Shown piece by piece: positions 46,874 to 56,600 of a stretch of DNA of 64,000 nt. Origin of the DNA: Chitinophagaceae bacterium (GTDB lineage: Bacteria; Bacteroidota; Bacteroidia; Chitinophagales; Chitinophagaceae); contig JAICXX010000004.1 of NCBI GenBank assembly GCA_025934485.1, positions 34,434 through 98,433 of the forward strand, written 5' to 3'. Position 1 is the first letter of the stretch, and every line of letters starts with the position of its first letter. Made by a program: the position numbers and the translations under genes. The notes beneath the pieces were generated by a model. That model was not told where the DNA came from, ran no database searches, and saw only the letters and a program-made list of their open reading frames with translations.

Positions 46874-46945
46874 ACGGCCCATGGCCGTTCGGCCACAAGC
46901 GAGCGGAGCGAAGCTTGCGAACGAGGGCTCAACGGTGGTGAGCCC
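46872..46945 (+). repeat. Hairpin mosaic between radA and the next lipoprotein gene
   Basis: The radA stop lies in GAACGGCC-CAT-GGCCGTTC (46872-46890). An AGCGAGCGGAGCGAAGC-type stretch follows, with CAAGC and GCTTG able to pair, and then GGGCTCA/TGAGCCC. The last words (GCGAACGAGGGC) resemble the stretch upstream of radA near 45410-45432. Confidence 0.6.
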
Positions 46946-46975
46946 GAAGTTCCAATTATTGTTATCTTTAGCCCG

Positions 46976-48376
46976 ATGAAGAAACAGCTGCTTCTGTTTT
47001 TGCTGACGTTCGCCGTGCTGGTTTTCGCCTGCCGGAAGAATTCTTTCAACAGCTCTCCCAATGCCCTGATCGAATTTTCCGCCGATACCCTTTTGTTCGA
47101 TACGGTATTTGTATCCACAGGCTCTATCACCGAACAGGTGAAGATCATCAACCCTAACGACCAGAAATTACATCTCTCGGCCGTCAAGCTCATGGGTGGG
47201 GCCCAAAGCTATTTTCATCTTAATATAGACGGTTCCCCCGGACCCGAACTGGACAACATCGACATCGATGCCGGTGACAGCTTGTACGTCTTCGTCGCCG
47301 TATCGATCAATCCGCAGACTTCGGGGCTTCCCTTCGTGGTACAGGACAGCATCCAGATCGCCTACAACGGCACGCAACACTATATACAACTGGAAGCCTG
47401 GGGACAGAATGCCCATTTTCTCAACAACCAGGTCCTCACCGGCAACACCGCCTGGGATAACAAGCTGCCGTATGTGATACTGGGCAGTCTGACGGTGGAT
47501 ACCAACGCCCAGCTGACCGTACCGGCGGGCTGCAAAGTATATTTCCACGCCAATGCTCCCATGCTGGTAGCCGGGAGTCTGCTCGTGAACGGCGACCATT
47601 ACGACAGCACCCGCGTATATTTTCAAAGCGACCGGCTCGATCCGCCCTACAATACCTTCCCCGGTTCGTGGCCGGGCATCTATTTTCAGCCGGCCAGCAG
47701 CGGAAACGATCTGAAATATGCCGTGATAAAAAATGCATCCCAAGCCGTTGTCGTGGAAGCGCCACCGGCTGGTACGACGCCAAAGGTATTGTTGGAACAA
47801 TGCATCATCGACAACAGCTACAACGCAGGTATCCTGGGCGTGCGGGGCAGTCTCCGGGCCAACAATTGTCTGATCAGCAATTGCGGTACAAATATCGAGC
47901 TGGGCGGTGGCGGCTATTATGTTTTCTCGCAATGCACGGCGGCTGCCTATTCCAATCTCTACATGTCGCATACCCAACCCGTGTTATCTGTGGCCGATGT
48001 CATACAGCAGGGAAACGCGCTTGTCACCGGCGACATGCAGGCGAGTTTCAGCAATTGCATTTTCTGGGGCGGAAATGGCAGCGTCAAGAACGAGGTGGCT
48101 GTGAGCAAGCAAGGCAATGGCACCTTCGCCGTCGACTTTTCCCATTGTCTCTGGAAAGAGCAAACCGCTCCTACCGGCATTACCAGTGCGGCGATCCTTT
48201 CCAACCAGGACCCGCTTTTTGACAGTGTCAATAATACCACCCTTTACTATGATTTTCACCTCCAAGCAGGTAGCCCGGCATTGGGCGCCGGCATGGCATC
48301 CGGTATCCCCATCGATCTCGATGGAAATACCCGCCCCGCGACCAGCCCCGATCTGGGTTGCTTTCAGCGGCAATAG
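46976..48376 (+). CDS. Lipoprotein with right-handed beta-helix (choice-of-anchor Q type)
   Basis: A 466-residue lipoprotein (LLLFLLTFAVLVFAC, lipidated cysteine near residue 19). The first part looks like an immunoglobulin-like repeat (ITEQVKIINPNDQKLHLSAV); from about 165 on it resembles a pectate-lyase-like beta-helix (LTVPAGCKVYFHANAPMLV, ILGVRGSLRANNCLISN), ending in the choice-of-anchor Q pattern PIDLDGNTRPATSPDLGCFQ. Probably displayed on the cell surface; function unknown. Confidence 0.82.
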   Translation: MKKQLLLFLLTFAVLVFACRKNSFNSSPNALIEFSADTLLFDTVFVSTGSITEQVKIINPNDQKLHLSAVKLMGGAQSYFHLNIDGSPGPELDNIDIDAGDSLYVFVAVSINPQTSGLPFVVQDSIQIAYNGTQHYIQLEAWGQNAHFLNNQVLTGNTAWDNKLPYVILGSLTVDTNAQLTVPAGCKVYFHANAPMLVAGSLLVNGDHYDSTRVYFQSDRLDPPYNTFPGSWPGIYFQPASSGNDLKYAVIKNASQAVVVEAPPAGTTPKVLLEQCIIDNSYNAGILGVRGSLRANNCLISNCGTNIELGGGGYYVFSQCTAAAYSNLYMSHTQPVLSVADVIQQGNALVTGDMQASFSNCIFWGGNGSVKNEVAVSKQGNGTFAVDFSHCLWKEQTAPTGITSAAILSNQDPLFDSVNNTTLYYDFHLQAGSPALGAGMASGIPIDLDGNTRPATSPDLGCFQRQ

Positions 48377-48400
48377 TCCGCTCGTCACACGGGCGCTGAT

Positions 48401-48440
48401 GTCTGGCCCGTGGCCGAACCGCCCATAGCGGTTCCAGACC
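48401..48440. repeat. Two-part hairpin after the beta-helix lipoprotein gene
   Basis: GAACCGC/GCGGTTC (48416-48434) with a CCATA loop is enclosed by GTCTG and CAGAC (48401-48405 and 48435-48439). It may serve as a weak terminator; no T-run follows. Confidence 0.5.
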
Positions 48441-48469
48441 ACCCATCACTCAAATAGGTCACTAGCTTA

Positions 48470-48501
48470 TTGTTTAGCGTTCAAACAAAGAAGTAACTTT
48501 G
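48470..48501 (+). promoter_or_regulatory. Promoter of the glutathione peroxidase gene
   Basis: TTG (48470-48472), a 21-base spacer, then TAACTTTG (48494-48501), an exact match to the Bacteroidota TTG/TAnnTTTG pattern, 36 bases before the ATG. Confidence 0.65.
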
Positions 48502-48537
48502 AGAACATAACTACCTTCAACTAAAACTCCCAACTTT

Positions 48538-49062
48538 ATGCTACGCGCACTCTTGCTTTCGTTGTTTTTGTTTGCCGGCGTTGCGGCTTCCAGTGTATAT
48601 GATTTCAAGGTCACCGGTCTTGACGGAAGCCCAATAGATCTTTCCCAATACAAGGGAAAAAAGATCTTGATCGTCAACACCGCCAGCAAATGTGGCTATA
48701 CTCCCCAATACGCCGATCTGGAAAAATTGTATACGACCTATAAGGACAAGCTGGTGATCATCGGTTTCCCCGCCAATAATTTTGCGCAGCAGGAACCGGG
48801 TACCAACAAAGAGATCAGCGAATTCTGCACCAAGAACTATGGCGTCACCTTCCCCATGTCCGAGAAAGTAGATGTGAAAGGCGATAATATCGCTCCCTTG
48901 TTCAAATATCTCACCGAGGAAGCCAAAAAATTGGGTGTCGCCGATCCGGTGATCGGATGGAACTTTACCAAATTCCTGGTCGACGAGAACGGAAAGCTGA
49001 TCGCCGTATTCCCCAGCAAGGTGAAGCCTATGGATGACCAGATCACGAAATATCTCAACTAG
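48538..49062 (+). CDS. Glutathione peroxidase-like thiol peroxidase
   Basis: A 174-residue protein with a short hydrophobic leader (ALLLSLFLFAGVAASS), so probably periplasmic. The peroxidatic residue is a cysteine (C52 in NTASKCGYTPQY), with the conserved glutamine in NNFAQQEPG and the tryptophan and asparagine in WNFTKFL. Bacterial enzymes of this type usually use thioredoxin rather than glutathione. It has its own promoter. Confidence 0.93.
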   Translation: MLRALLLSLFLFAGVAASSVYDFKVTGLDGSPIDLSQYKGKKILIVNTASKCGYTPQYADLEKLYTTYKDKLVIIGFPANNFAQQEPGTNKEISEFCTKNYGVTFPMSEKVDVKGDNIAPLFKYLTEEAKKLGVADPVIGWNFTKFLVDENGKLIAVFPSKVKPMDDQITKYLN

Positions 49063-49083
49063 GGCTCAACCCGGCAGGGTCTA

Positions 49084-49099
49084 TATATTTGTATATTTG
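49084..49099 (+). promoter_or_regulatory. Two tandem -7 boxes before holB
   Basis: TATATTTG occurs twice in a row (49084-49091 and 49092-49099), both exact TAnnTTTG matches; the second ends 5 bases before the holB ATG at 49105. Use of the second would give a nearly leaderless mRNA. Confidence 0.45.
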
Positions 49100-49104
49100 C
49101 ATCC

Positions 49105-50313
49105 ATGCCGTTTAGCTCCGTAATTGGTCAGGATCAGACAAAACAACAGTTAGTTGAATTAGTACATTTCAACAGGCTGAGCCACGCCTTGTTGTTGCTT
49201 GGACAGGAGGGCAGCGGTGCTTTGCCTATGGCCCTTGCTTTTGCCCAGTATGTCGTGTGCGAAAAGGCCAACGGTAAAGAAACCGCCTCCGGGCCTTCCC
49301 TTTTTGGCGAAGAGCCGTCGAACCCGGCGGCTGCACGGGTCATGCTGTCTGACGCCTGCGGTGTCTGCCCCTCCTGCGTAAAGGCGTCCCAGCTGATCCA
49401 TCCGGACATTCACTATTCCTATCCGGTGATCCCCAGAAAGGCAGGCGATAAACCCGTGAGCACCGATTACGGCTCGGAATGGCGTGAATTCGTGAAACAA
49501 TACCCGTACGGGAATTCATACGACTGGCTTCAGTTTATCGGTGCGGAGAACAAGCAAGGGAATATCACGGCCCAGGAATGCAACGACATCATCCACAAGT
49601 TGAGTCTCAAAAGCTTTGAAAGCGGCTATAAGATCCTGATCATGTGGATGCCGGAATACCTGGGTAACGAAGGCAACAAGCTCCTGAAGCTTATCGAGGA
49701 ACCGCCGGTGAATACCCTCTTCCTGCTGGTCGCCGAGAACGAATCGCTGATCCTGCCGACCATCCTTTCCAGGACACAGCTGGTGAAGATGCCCTTGCCG
49801 GAGACCGCGGATATCGAGCAGGCCCTTGTCGAAAGGGCGGGGCTCGAACAGGCTCAGGCACGGCAGATCGCGGTGCTTTGCGAAGGCAACTATCACGAAG
49901 CGTTACAGCTGACCAGGCACGCCGGTGACGACTGGCAGGGAGTGTTGAGGGATTGGCTGAACGCCATCCTGAAGAATGGCCCCATCGCCCAGGTCAAATG
50001 GATCGACGAGATAAGTAAGTCGGGCCGTGAGCGGCAAAAACAATTCCTCCGGTTTTTTAATCACCTGCTGGAGCAGGCCATCCGCCTTCGATATATGGAA
50101 GGGGTGTCGATTCCGATCCCTGATATCGAAAAAGACTTCGCCATGCGGCTCAACAAGATCGCAGATATTGGCCAGCAACAGGCCATTATCGGGGAATTGG
50201 ATAAAGCCGCCTACTATATCGAAAGGAACGCCCACGCCAAAATGCTCTTCCACGCCCTGACGATTAAATTATACCATATCCTGGCCGAGAAAAAGGTCAC
50301 CATCGTCAATTAA
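49105..50313 (+). CDS. holB: DNA polymerase III subunit delta'
   Basis: Clamp-loader subunit. Residues LLGQEGSGALPMALAFAQY replace a functional Walker A, as usual for delta'. A zinc-binding group (CGVCPSCVK with nearby cysteine) and ILSRTQLVKMPLP follow. At 402 residues it has the length usual for Bacteroidota. It precedes the ricT-like gene, an order common in the phylum. Confidence 0.88.
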   Translation: MPFSSVIGQDQTKQQLVELVHFNRLSHALLLLGQEGSGALPMALAFAQYVVCEKANGKETASGPSLFGEEPSNPAAARVMLSDACGVCPSCVKASQLIHPDIHYSYPVIPRKAGDKPVSTDYGSEWREFVKQYPYGNSYDWLQFIGAENKQGNITAQECNDIIHKLSLKSFESGYKILIMWMPEYLGNEGNKLLKLIEEPPVNTLFLLVAENESLILPTILSRTQLVKMPLPETADIEQALVERAGLEQAQARQIAVLCEGNYHEALQLTRHAGDDWQGVLRDWLNAILKNGPIAQVKWIDEISKSGRERQKQFLRFFNHLLEQAIRLRYMEGVSIPIPDIEKDFAMRLNKIADIGQQQAIIGELDKAAYYIERNAHAKMLFHALTIKLYHILAEKKVTIVN

Positions 50314-50549
50314 GTCGCTGCTTCTGTGTATATTTGACAATAATGGCCGTTAAAGGCCAGCGAAAAGAAGTGCAATCAGGTGCAGGGCTGGCAGGTGCGA
50401 GTGAATATGTGAATAGTTGTCAGTGCTGCCAGAGTAAAGCGTATTTTGAATTCGATATATTCTGCCTTCGGGGCTCAGTAGCGTTCTCCTGCCGCCACGG
50501 TTTCCTTCTTTACGCCATATTTTTCTAACCATTTAACGTATTGTAAGAT

Positions 50550-51887
50550 ATGGGTTGTAGTAGTTGCGGTACGTCCAAAGGGGGCAAACCTACCGGTTGT
50601 AAAAGCAACGGTGGATGCAGCACCGGCGGATGCAACCGGATGAATGTATACGACTGGCTGGCGAATCTGCCATTCAGCGACCCCGAAAGCGGATGCCGGA
50701 TCGTCGAAGTGAGCTTTAACCAGGGAAGCAGAAAAGAATTCTTTCGTAACGCCACCCCGCAGGCCCTTATCAGGGGTGATATGGTGAGTGTGGAAGGGGT
50801 CAGCGGTTTCGATGTCGGCGAAGTGTCGATGACGGGAGAGCTGGTCCGGTTACAGCTCAAAAAAAAGGGCGTCGAAGAGCGGAACCCCGATTTCAAAAAG
50901 GTACTGCGCAAATCCAGCGATAAAGACCTGGAGATCATGCAGCAAAACAAGTCCCGGGAAAAGGAGGCGCTGGTACGTTCCCGCGCTATCGCCCGGAAGC
51001 TGAAGCTGGACATGAAGATGAGCGAGGTAGAGATCCAGGCCGACGGCAGAAAAGCAACTTTTTTCTATATCGCGGACGACCGGGTGGATTTCCGTGAACT
51101 TATCAAGGTATACGCCGGCGAATTCCGCCTCAAAGTGGAAATGCGGCAGATCGGCGCCCGCCAGGAAGCCGCCAAGGTCGGGGGTGTCGGGAGCTGCGGC
51201 CGGGAGCTCTGCTGCGCCACCTGGCTCACCGATTTCAAATCCGTGAACACCACCGCGGCCAGATATCAGAATCTTTCCATCAACCAGAGCAAGCTAAGCG
51301 GTCAATGCGGCCGGTTGAAATGCTGTCTCAACTACGAGCTGGACACCTATCTGGACGCCCTCCAAAACTTCCCGGAAAACGCGGACTCCCTGCAGGTGGC
51401 CAAGGGTACGGCCAGCCTGATCAAAAAGGATATCTTCAAAAATCTCATGTGGTACGTGCTGCCCGACAGCAACAAACAGTACCCGCTGACCATCGAACGG
51501 GTACGCAAGATCCGCCAGATGAATATGCAGAACGTCGTTCCGGAAACTCTGGAGCCCGTGGAGGTAACCACCGCCAAGCCTAAAGAAGAGGTGGAATCCG
51601 GTTTTGTCGACCTGGTGGGCCAGATCAGCCTGAAAACGCTGGAAAAGGCCGATAGGAAGAAAAAACACGGTCAACATAAACATCAGGCCCAGCATGGCGG
51701 GGGCACTGGAAATCGTGGTGGAAGGGATGGCAAACCGGCTGAAGGCGCCGGCAACAGGGGCGGACAACCCGAGGGTCGCCGCGGTCGTGATGGCAGTGGC
51801 GGGGGCAACCGGGACCAGAAAAGAAGCGGCCCGCCCCCTGGGAGGACCGGCCCTCCCCCCAGCCAGGATAAAAACACAAAAGGCTAA
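50550..51887 (+). CDS. ricT: RicT-like PSP1-domain protein with Cys-rich head and RGG-type tail
   Basis: A 445-residue cytoplasmic protein. The PSP1 core (about 30-300) has CGRELCCATW and GQCGRLKCCLNYE, conserved with RicT (YaaT) of B. subtilis, a member of an iron-sulfur complex that affects RNA processing. Before it lie cysteines C3, C6, C17, C23 and C28 in a Gly/Ser-rich head. The last 75 residues are rich in Gly, Arg and Pro with RGG-like repeats, typical of RNA-binding tails. A TATATTTG box lies near 50327, but the 236-base gap before the start holds no clear gene. Confidence 0.88.
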   Translation: MGCSSCGTSKGGKPTGCKSNGGCSTGGCNRMNVYDWLANLPFSDPESGCRIVEVSFNQGSRKEFFRNATPQALIRGDMVSVEGVSGFDVGEVSMTGELVRLQLKKKGVEERNPDFKKVLRKSSDKDLEIMQQNKSREKEALVRSRAIARKLKLDMKMSEVEIQADGRKATFFYIADDRVDFRELIKVYAGEFRLKVEMRQIGARQEAAKVGGVGSCGRELCCATWLTDFKSVNTTAARYQNLSINQSKLSGQCGRLKCCLNYELDTYLDALQNFPENADSLQVAKGTASLIKKDIFKNLMWYVLPDSNKQYPLTIERVRKIRQMNMQNVVPETLEPVEVTTAKPKEEVESGFVDLVGQISLKTLEKADRKKKHGQHKHQAQHGGGTGNRGGRDGKPAEGAGNRGGQPEGRRGRDGSGGGNRDQKRSGPPPGRTGPPPSQDKNTKG

Positions 51888-51927
51888 TGCGCTCAAAAAT
51901 GCAAGTGTTAAAGTTCTGCTGACAGTT

Positions 51928-51958
51928 TTGCAGAGAACAGGCTTCCTTGCTACTTTTG
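51928..51958 (+). promoter_or_regulatory. Promoter of the Bax-inhibitor-1 gene
   Basis: TTG at 51928-51930, a 20-base spacer, and TACTTTTG at 51951-51958, the best match to the Bacteroidota consensus in the window, 40 bases before the ATG at 51999. Confidence 0.75.
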
Positions 51959-51998
51959 TATACTATTTGTACTTTGACAACCCATAAAACGTATAACT

Positions 51999-52769
51999 AT
52001 GGCACTTTTTAATTCCAGTAATCCTACCCTTTCGGAAAAGATCTTCAGCAGGTCGCTGGCACAGCCCGGTGAAGGCACCATGACAGTCCGCGGCTCTATG
52101 CAAAAATTCGGTTTCCTCATGCTTCTGGTGGTAGCCGGAGCAGCCTATACCTGGAAACTCTATTATTCTTTCAAGGCGCCGACGATGATGACGTTCATGA
52201 TGGTCGGAATGTTCGGTGGCCTGGCCCTTGGACTTGTCACCACCTTTGTACCCAGGCTCGCCAAATATCTTGCATCACCCTATGCGCTGCTCGAAGGCTT
52301 TCTGCTGGGTGGACTTTCTGCGGTGATCAACGACAAGTTCCAGGCGAAATATCCCAATATCATCATGGAGGCCGTGTTGCTCACCTTCGGAGTAGCTTTC
52401 GCGGTATTTTTCCTGTACAATGCCCGGATCATCAAGGCGACGAATAAATTCAGGGCGGTGATCACCTCTTCGATCCTCGGGATCTTCGTCTTTTACATCA
52501 TCGATATGGTCCTGGGATTCTTTGGCATCCATATCCCCTTTATGCAATTTGGTGACAACAGCATGATCGGCATCGTCGTGAACCTGTTCATCGTCGTGAT
52601 CGCTGCGTTGAGCCTGGTGCTGAACTTCGACCAGATCGAGACAGGCGAGCAAATGGGCGCCCCGAAGTACATGGAATGGTATAGTGCTTTTGGTTTGCTG
52701 GTGACCCTGGTTTGGCTCTATCTCGAGATCTTAAGACTACTCAGCCGGTTCTCCAGCAACCGCAGCTAA
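51999..52769 (+). CDS. Bax inhibitor-1/YccA family membrane protein
   Basis: A 256-residue inner-membrane protein with seven hydrophobic helices between about 45 and 250, and the family features GLVTTFVPRLAKYLASPYA and LEGFLLGGLSAV. Homologues leak calcium or modulate the FtsH protease; the role here is unknown. It has its own promoter and a terminator. In many Bacteroidota the ricT gene is followed by gldH; here this gene takes that place. Confidence 0.9.
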   Translation: MALFNSSNPTLSEKIFSRSLAQPGEGTMTVRGSMQKFGFLMLLVVAGAAYTWKLYYSFKAPTMMTFMMVGMFGGLALGLVTTFVPRLAKYLASPYALLEGFLLGGLSAVINDKFQAKYPNIIMEAVLLTFGVAFAVFFLYNARIIKATNKFRAVITSSILGIFVFYIIDMVLGFFGIHIPFMQFGDNSMIGIVVNLFIVVIAALSLVLNFDQIETGEQMGAPKYMEWYSAFGLLVTLVWLYLEILRLLSRFSSNRS

Positions 52770-52810
52770 TATTCGCATGATCACAACGAACTCGCATTTA
52801 CTTGCGCATA

Positions 52811-52840
52811 AAAAAATCCCGGAGTGATCCGGGATTTTTT
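52811..52840. terminator. Bidirectional terminator
   Basis: A perfect 13-bp stem AAAAAATCCCGGA/TCCGGGATTTTTT with a GTGA loop between two convergent genes (stops at 52769 and 52843). T-runs form on both strands, so it can end both. Confidence 0.92.
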
Positions 52841-52842
52841 TA

Positions 52843-53646
52843 TTAAAAGCCATCGCCGTCTAATAGATTCCCCAGGCCGCCGAGGATACTGCCTTCTTCG
52901 CGGCGGTTCCCGAACTGCGGGCTGTATTGGATGATCTTGCTGGCCAGCCGGCTGATCGGCAGCGATTGCAGCCACACCTTGCCCGGACCACGCATCACCG
53001 CGAAGAAAAGTCCTTCTCCCCCGAACATCCAGTTCCGGATACCCCGGATGAACTCGATATCGAAATCTACCGAAGGTTGGAAGGCGACCACGCAGCCTGT
53101 ATCCACCTTTAGGATCTCGCCCGGCTCCAGTGTCTTTTCGACGATATAGCCGCCGGCATGGACAAAGGCCAATCCATCTCCGTCCAATTTCTCCATGATA
53201 AAGCCTTCCCCGCCAAAGATACCGGTGCCCAGCCTACGCTGAAAGGCGATCCCGATGCTGACGCCCTTGGCGGCGCAGAGAAAGGCATCTTTTTGCGCGA
53301 TGATGGTGCCGCCCAGCGCCTGCAGGTCGAGCGGGATGATCTTCCCCGTATAGGGAGCCGCAAAGCTCACCCTTTTCTTTCCCACGCCGACATTGGTAAA
53401 GGCCGTCATGAATAAGTTTTCTCCTACCAGTACGCGGCGGCCGGCATTCATCAGCCGCCCGAGCAGCCCGCCCTGGTTCGACGCCGCCGACCCATCGCCG
53501 AAAAGCGTTGCCATCTCGATGCCGTCGTCCATCATCATGAATCCGCCCGGCTCGCCGATGACGGTCTCACCCGGGTCGAGCTCCACTTCTACGAATTGCA
53601 GCTCTTCGCCGTATATTTTGTAATCGATCTCGTGATTGTTGCGCAT
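52843..53646 (-). CDS. AIM24 (TIGR00266) family protein
   Basis: A 267-residue soluble protein of internally repeated beta-strands with the family features EPGGFMMMDDGIEM, GGEGFIMEKLDGDGLAFVHAGG and MFGGEGLFFAVMRGPGKVWLQS. The family, related to yeast Aim24 and the tryptophan-attenuation-like fold, has no firm function in bacteria. It starts only 6 bases after the RND pump stop, so it is the last gene of the efflux operon. Confidence 0.88.
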   Translation of the reverse strand: MRNNHEIDYKIYGEELQFVEVELDPGETVIGEPGGFMMMDDGIEMATLFGDGSAASNQGGLLGRLMNAGRRVLVGENLFMTAFTNVGVGKKRVSFAAPYTGKIIPLDLQALGGTIIAQKDAFLCAAKGVSIGIAFQRRLGTGIFGGEGFIMEKLDGDGLAFVHAGGYIVEKTLEPGEILKVDTGCVVAFQPSVDFDIEFIRGIRNWMFGGEGLFFAVMRGPGKVWLQSLPISRLASKIIQYSPQFGNRREEGSILGGLGNLLDGDGF

Positions 53647-53652
53647 AGGTTG

Positions 53653-56600
53653 TTATTTTATTTTGAAGGTGCCCTGCTGCGGCTTGGCTAAGAAGGGTCG
53701 CAGGATCAGACGAATCAAAATTAATAGAACAAAAGGCAACGAAAGCACCACTAGCAAGCCTAGCAAGCCGCTCATAAAAGCACTCGGGAACCAGATGGAA
53801 AGGAGCCAGCACAACAGCAACACCTCCGGCACCAACGCAAACGCCAACAACAGATTCCGTGGGAAGATGCGATAGAATTTTTGCACCGGCTTCAACTGAA
53901 GATTGACCATCATCAAATGCAGGAATATCGGGGTGAACGGCGGGATTCCGAGGAAGGAGATCCATTTACCGCCATACATATTCCGCATGGGCCGTCTCAA
54001 CCGCTCGGCGATTATGTACATACTCGGCACCATGAACAGCGTCATAAAGAAGGCAAAGGCCAGACCGAAGATGATGGTCCAGGACAAGGGCTTCCAGAAC
54101 ACCGTGTTATCACCGCCGAAATAGATATGCGGCTCGAAATCGGAGAACAGGGTGACGAAATTGATATTGAACCCTACGGCAAGCGGGATGAGCGCGAGGA
54201 TCGCGGCCATGGCGGTGAGCATCACTGGGATGATACGCGTCTTACCCGCTTCGATGGCTGCTTCACGGGTCTTCATACCCCGGGCACGGAGCTCATCGGT
54301 GAACTCGATCACGAGGATTCCGTTCTTTACCACGATACCCGCCAGACCCACGATACCCAGACCCGTCATGATCACCGAAACCTCCATCCCGGTGATAGCA
54401 AAACCAAGGATTACTCCGATGACACTAAACAAGATCTCGGTAAGGATGATCACCGGCTTGCTCACGGAGCCGAATTGCAACACAAGGATCAGCAGGATCG
54501 TTACGAGCGCGATAACCAGCGCCTTGCCCAGGAAGGCGGCGGTTTCCGCTTGTTGTTCCCCTTCACCGGTTTGTTTGATCGTCACGCCATCCGCTTTCCC
54601 TTTGAAATCGGCGATCTGCTGCGCCAGCTGCTGATTGACGGCAGTAGGCGTGTAGCCGCTGAGGACATTGGATTTCAACGTGATCATGCGCTTCTGGTTC
54701 TTCCGCTTGACGCTACCCAGCGTACTGGTATAGTCCACATGTACCAGCGAGCTGATCGGGACATTGCGGATGGCGCCGCCCGAACCCATATCCCGGTACG
54801 TGATGTTCATGTTGAGGAGGTCGACGAGACTCTTACGCTGAACGGCCAGGTTACGGATTTGTATCTTATACTCGTCTTTACCCTCTTTTATCTTCGATGC
54901 TTCAAGCCCGAACAAAGCCGTCCGTAATTCCTGGCCGATCTGCGCAGAAGTTATGCCTTCGGTCATTGCCCGTTGGCGGTCTACTGTTAATGTTATTTCA
55001 GGATTGGTAAGGTCTACATCCATCTTGAGCTCCTCCACCCCGGGAGTCTGTAAGGAGTCGAGATAGTTCTTCAGGGCAACGGCCGTTTTGATAAGGTTAT
55101 CAAAATCATCGCTTGCAACTTCGATGTTCACCGGGGGATCGGTGGGCGGGCCATTTTGTTCCTGGTCCACGGAGATCTCGGCCCCCGGAATACCCGTCAT
55201 CACGTGCCGGATAGAATCGAGGTACAGGGACGTGGACACGCCATGGCGTTTGGCATACTCCACGAATGACACCTGGATGCGCCCCAGCTCGGGGTGCGTA
55301 CTCTGGTCGCCACTTTGTGGATCGTTAGCGCCGATGGCCACGTTGGCGATGACACTCTCCACTACCGGATTGGGTTTCGTCCCGTCACCCATGCCAAGGA
55401 CTTTGTACACACGTCCTTCAAGCACGCGGGTGATCGAGTCCGTGTACTCTACATTGGTGCCCACAGGCAATTTCAAATAGACATAGACCTGGTTAGGATC
55501 GCCCTTCGGGAAGAACACCACCTGTACCTTACGGAAGTTGAAAAGCCAAAAGGAGAAGAGCAGCAACACGAAGGTGCTGAACAGCATCCATGCCGGCCGC
55601 CATCCCTTTAAAATCCAACGCAGCAGGCTCTCATAGTGACCCATGATCCAGGGCAACGCGCCGTTCTGAAAACTATGGATCATCCGGTCGAATACAAATT
55701 TATTGAGGATTACCAGGACTACGATAAAGAGCAGCAGGTTACCCAGGAACCGGATACCCAGCAGATCGAGAAGCACCCCAAAGACTATCGCGATCCAGAA
55801 ACCGGGCGTCCGGAACATCCTATAGGGCGATCTTACGCCCTCATCTTCAGGATGGTTCATGAAGTCCACCGCGAACACCGGGTTCATGATAAAGGCCACG
55901 ATAAGCGAAGCCGCCAGCGTGAAGATCAGCATTGCGGGAAGATAGACCATGAACTTACCGATGATCCCCGGCCAGAAAAGCAACGGGAAGAACGGCGCAA
56001 GCGTTGTCAACGTACCCGCCAGAACGGGGATAAAGACTTCGCCCGCCGCCATCATCGCGGAAGTAGGAGCGCTGAGTTTGCCCTTCCCCTGCGTGAAGAT
56101 GCGGTGCGTGTTCTCGATCACCACAATGGCATCGTCCACGATAATACCCAGACCGAAAAGCAGCGCAAACAGTACGATGAAGTTTAGGGTTATAGTCGAT
56201 CCGATCACAAGGTTCGCCGCGGGTAGGAACACGAAGGCGACGAACATGCTCAATGGCACCGAGAGCGCCACGAAAAAGGCGTTGACCACTCCCATGAAGA
56301 ACATCAGGATGATAAGCACCAGGACGAAACCGATAACGATGGAGTTCACCAGATCGTTGAAGGAATTACGCGTCTGCGTGCTCTGGTCGCCGGTGACGAC
56401 GACATTGAGGTCCCTGGGCAGACTGGCGCGCATCTCAGCAACAGTGCCCTTAACGGTGTCGGAGGTCTGTATCAGATTCTCGCCCGAGCGTTTGATGATA
56501 TTCAGCGTGACCACGTTCTTTCCACCTAAACGGGCATAACTCTCCCGATCTTTGATAGTATCCTTGATCTCGGCAATGTCTTTGAGATATACGGCCCCAC

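Noticed and set aside
46890..46945. Possible tRNA because of several short stems
   Set aside because: No acceptor/T-loop pattern (GTTCRANYC) in the right spacing; best read as hairpin repeats.
50334..50528. Short frame (64 codons) between holB and ricT
   Set aside because: Its start overlaps a -7 box, its composition is irregular and no homologue comes to mind.
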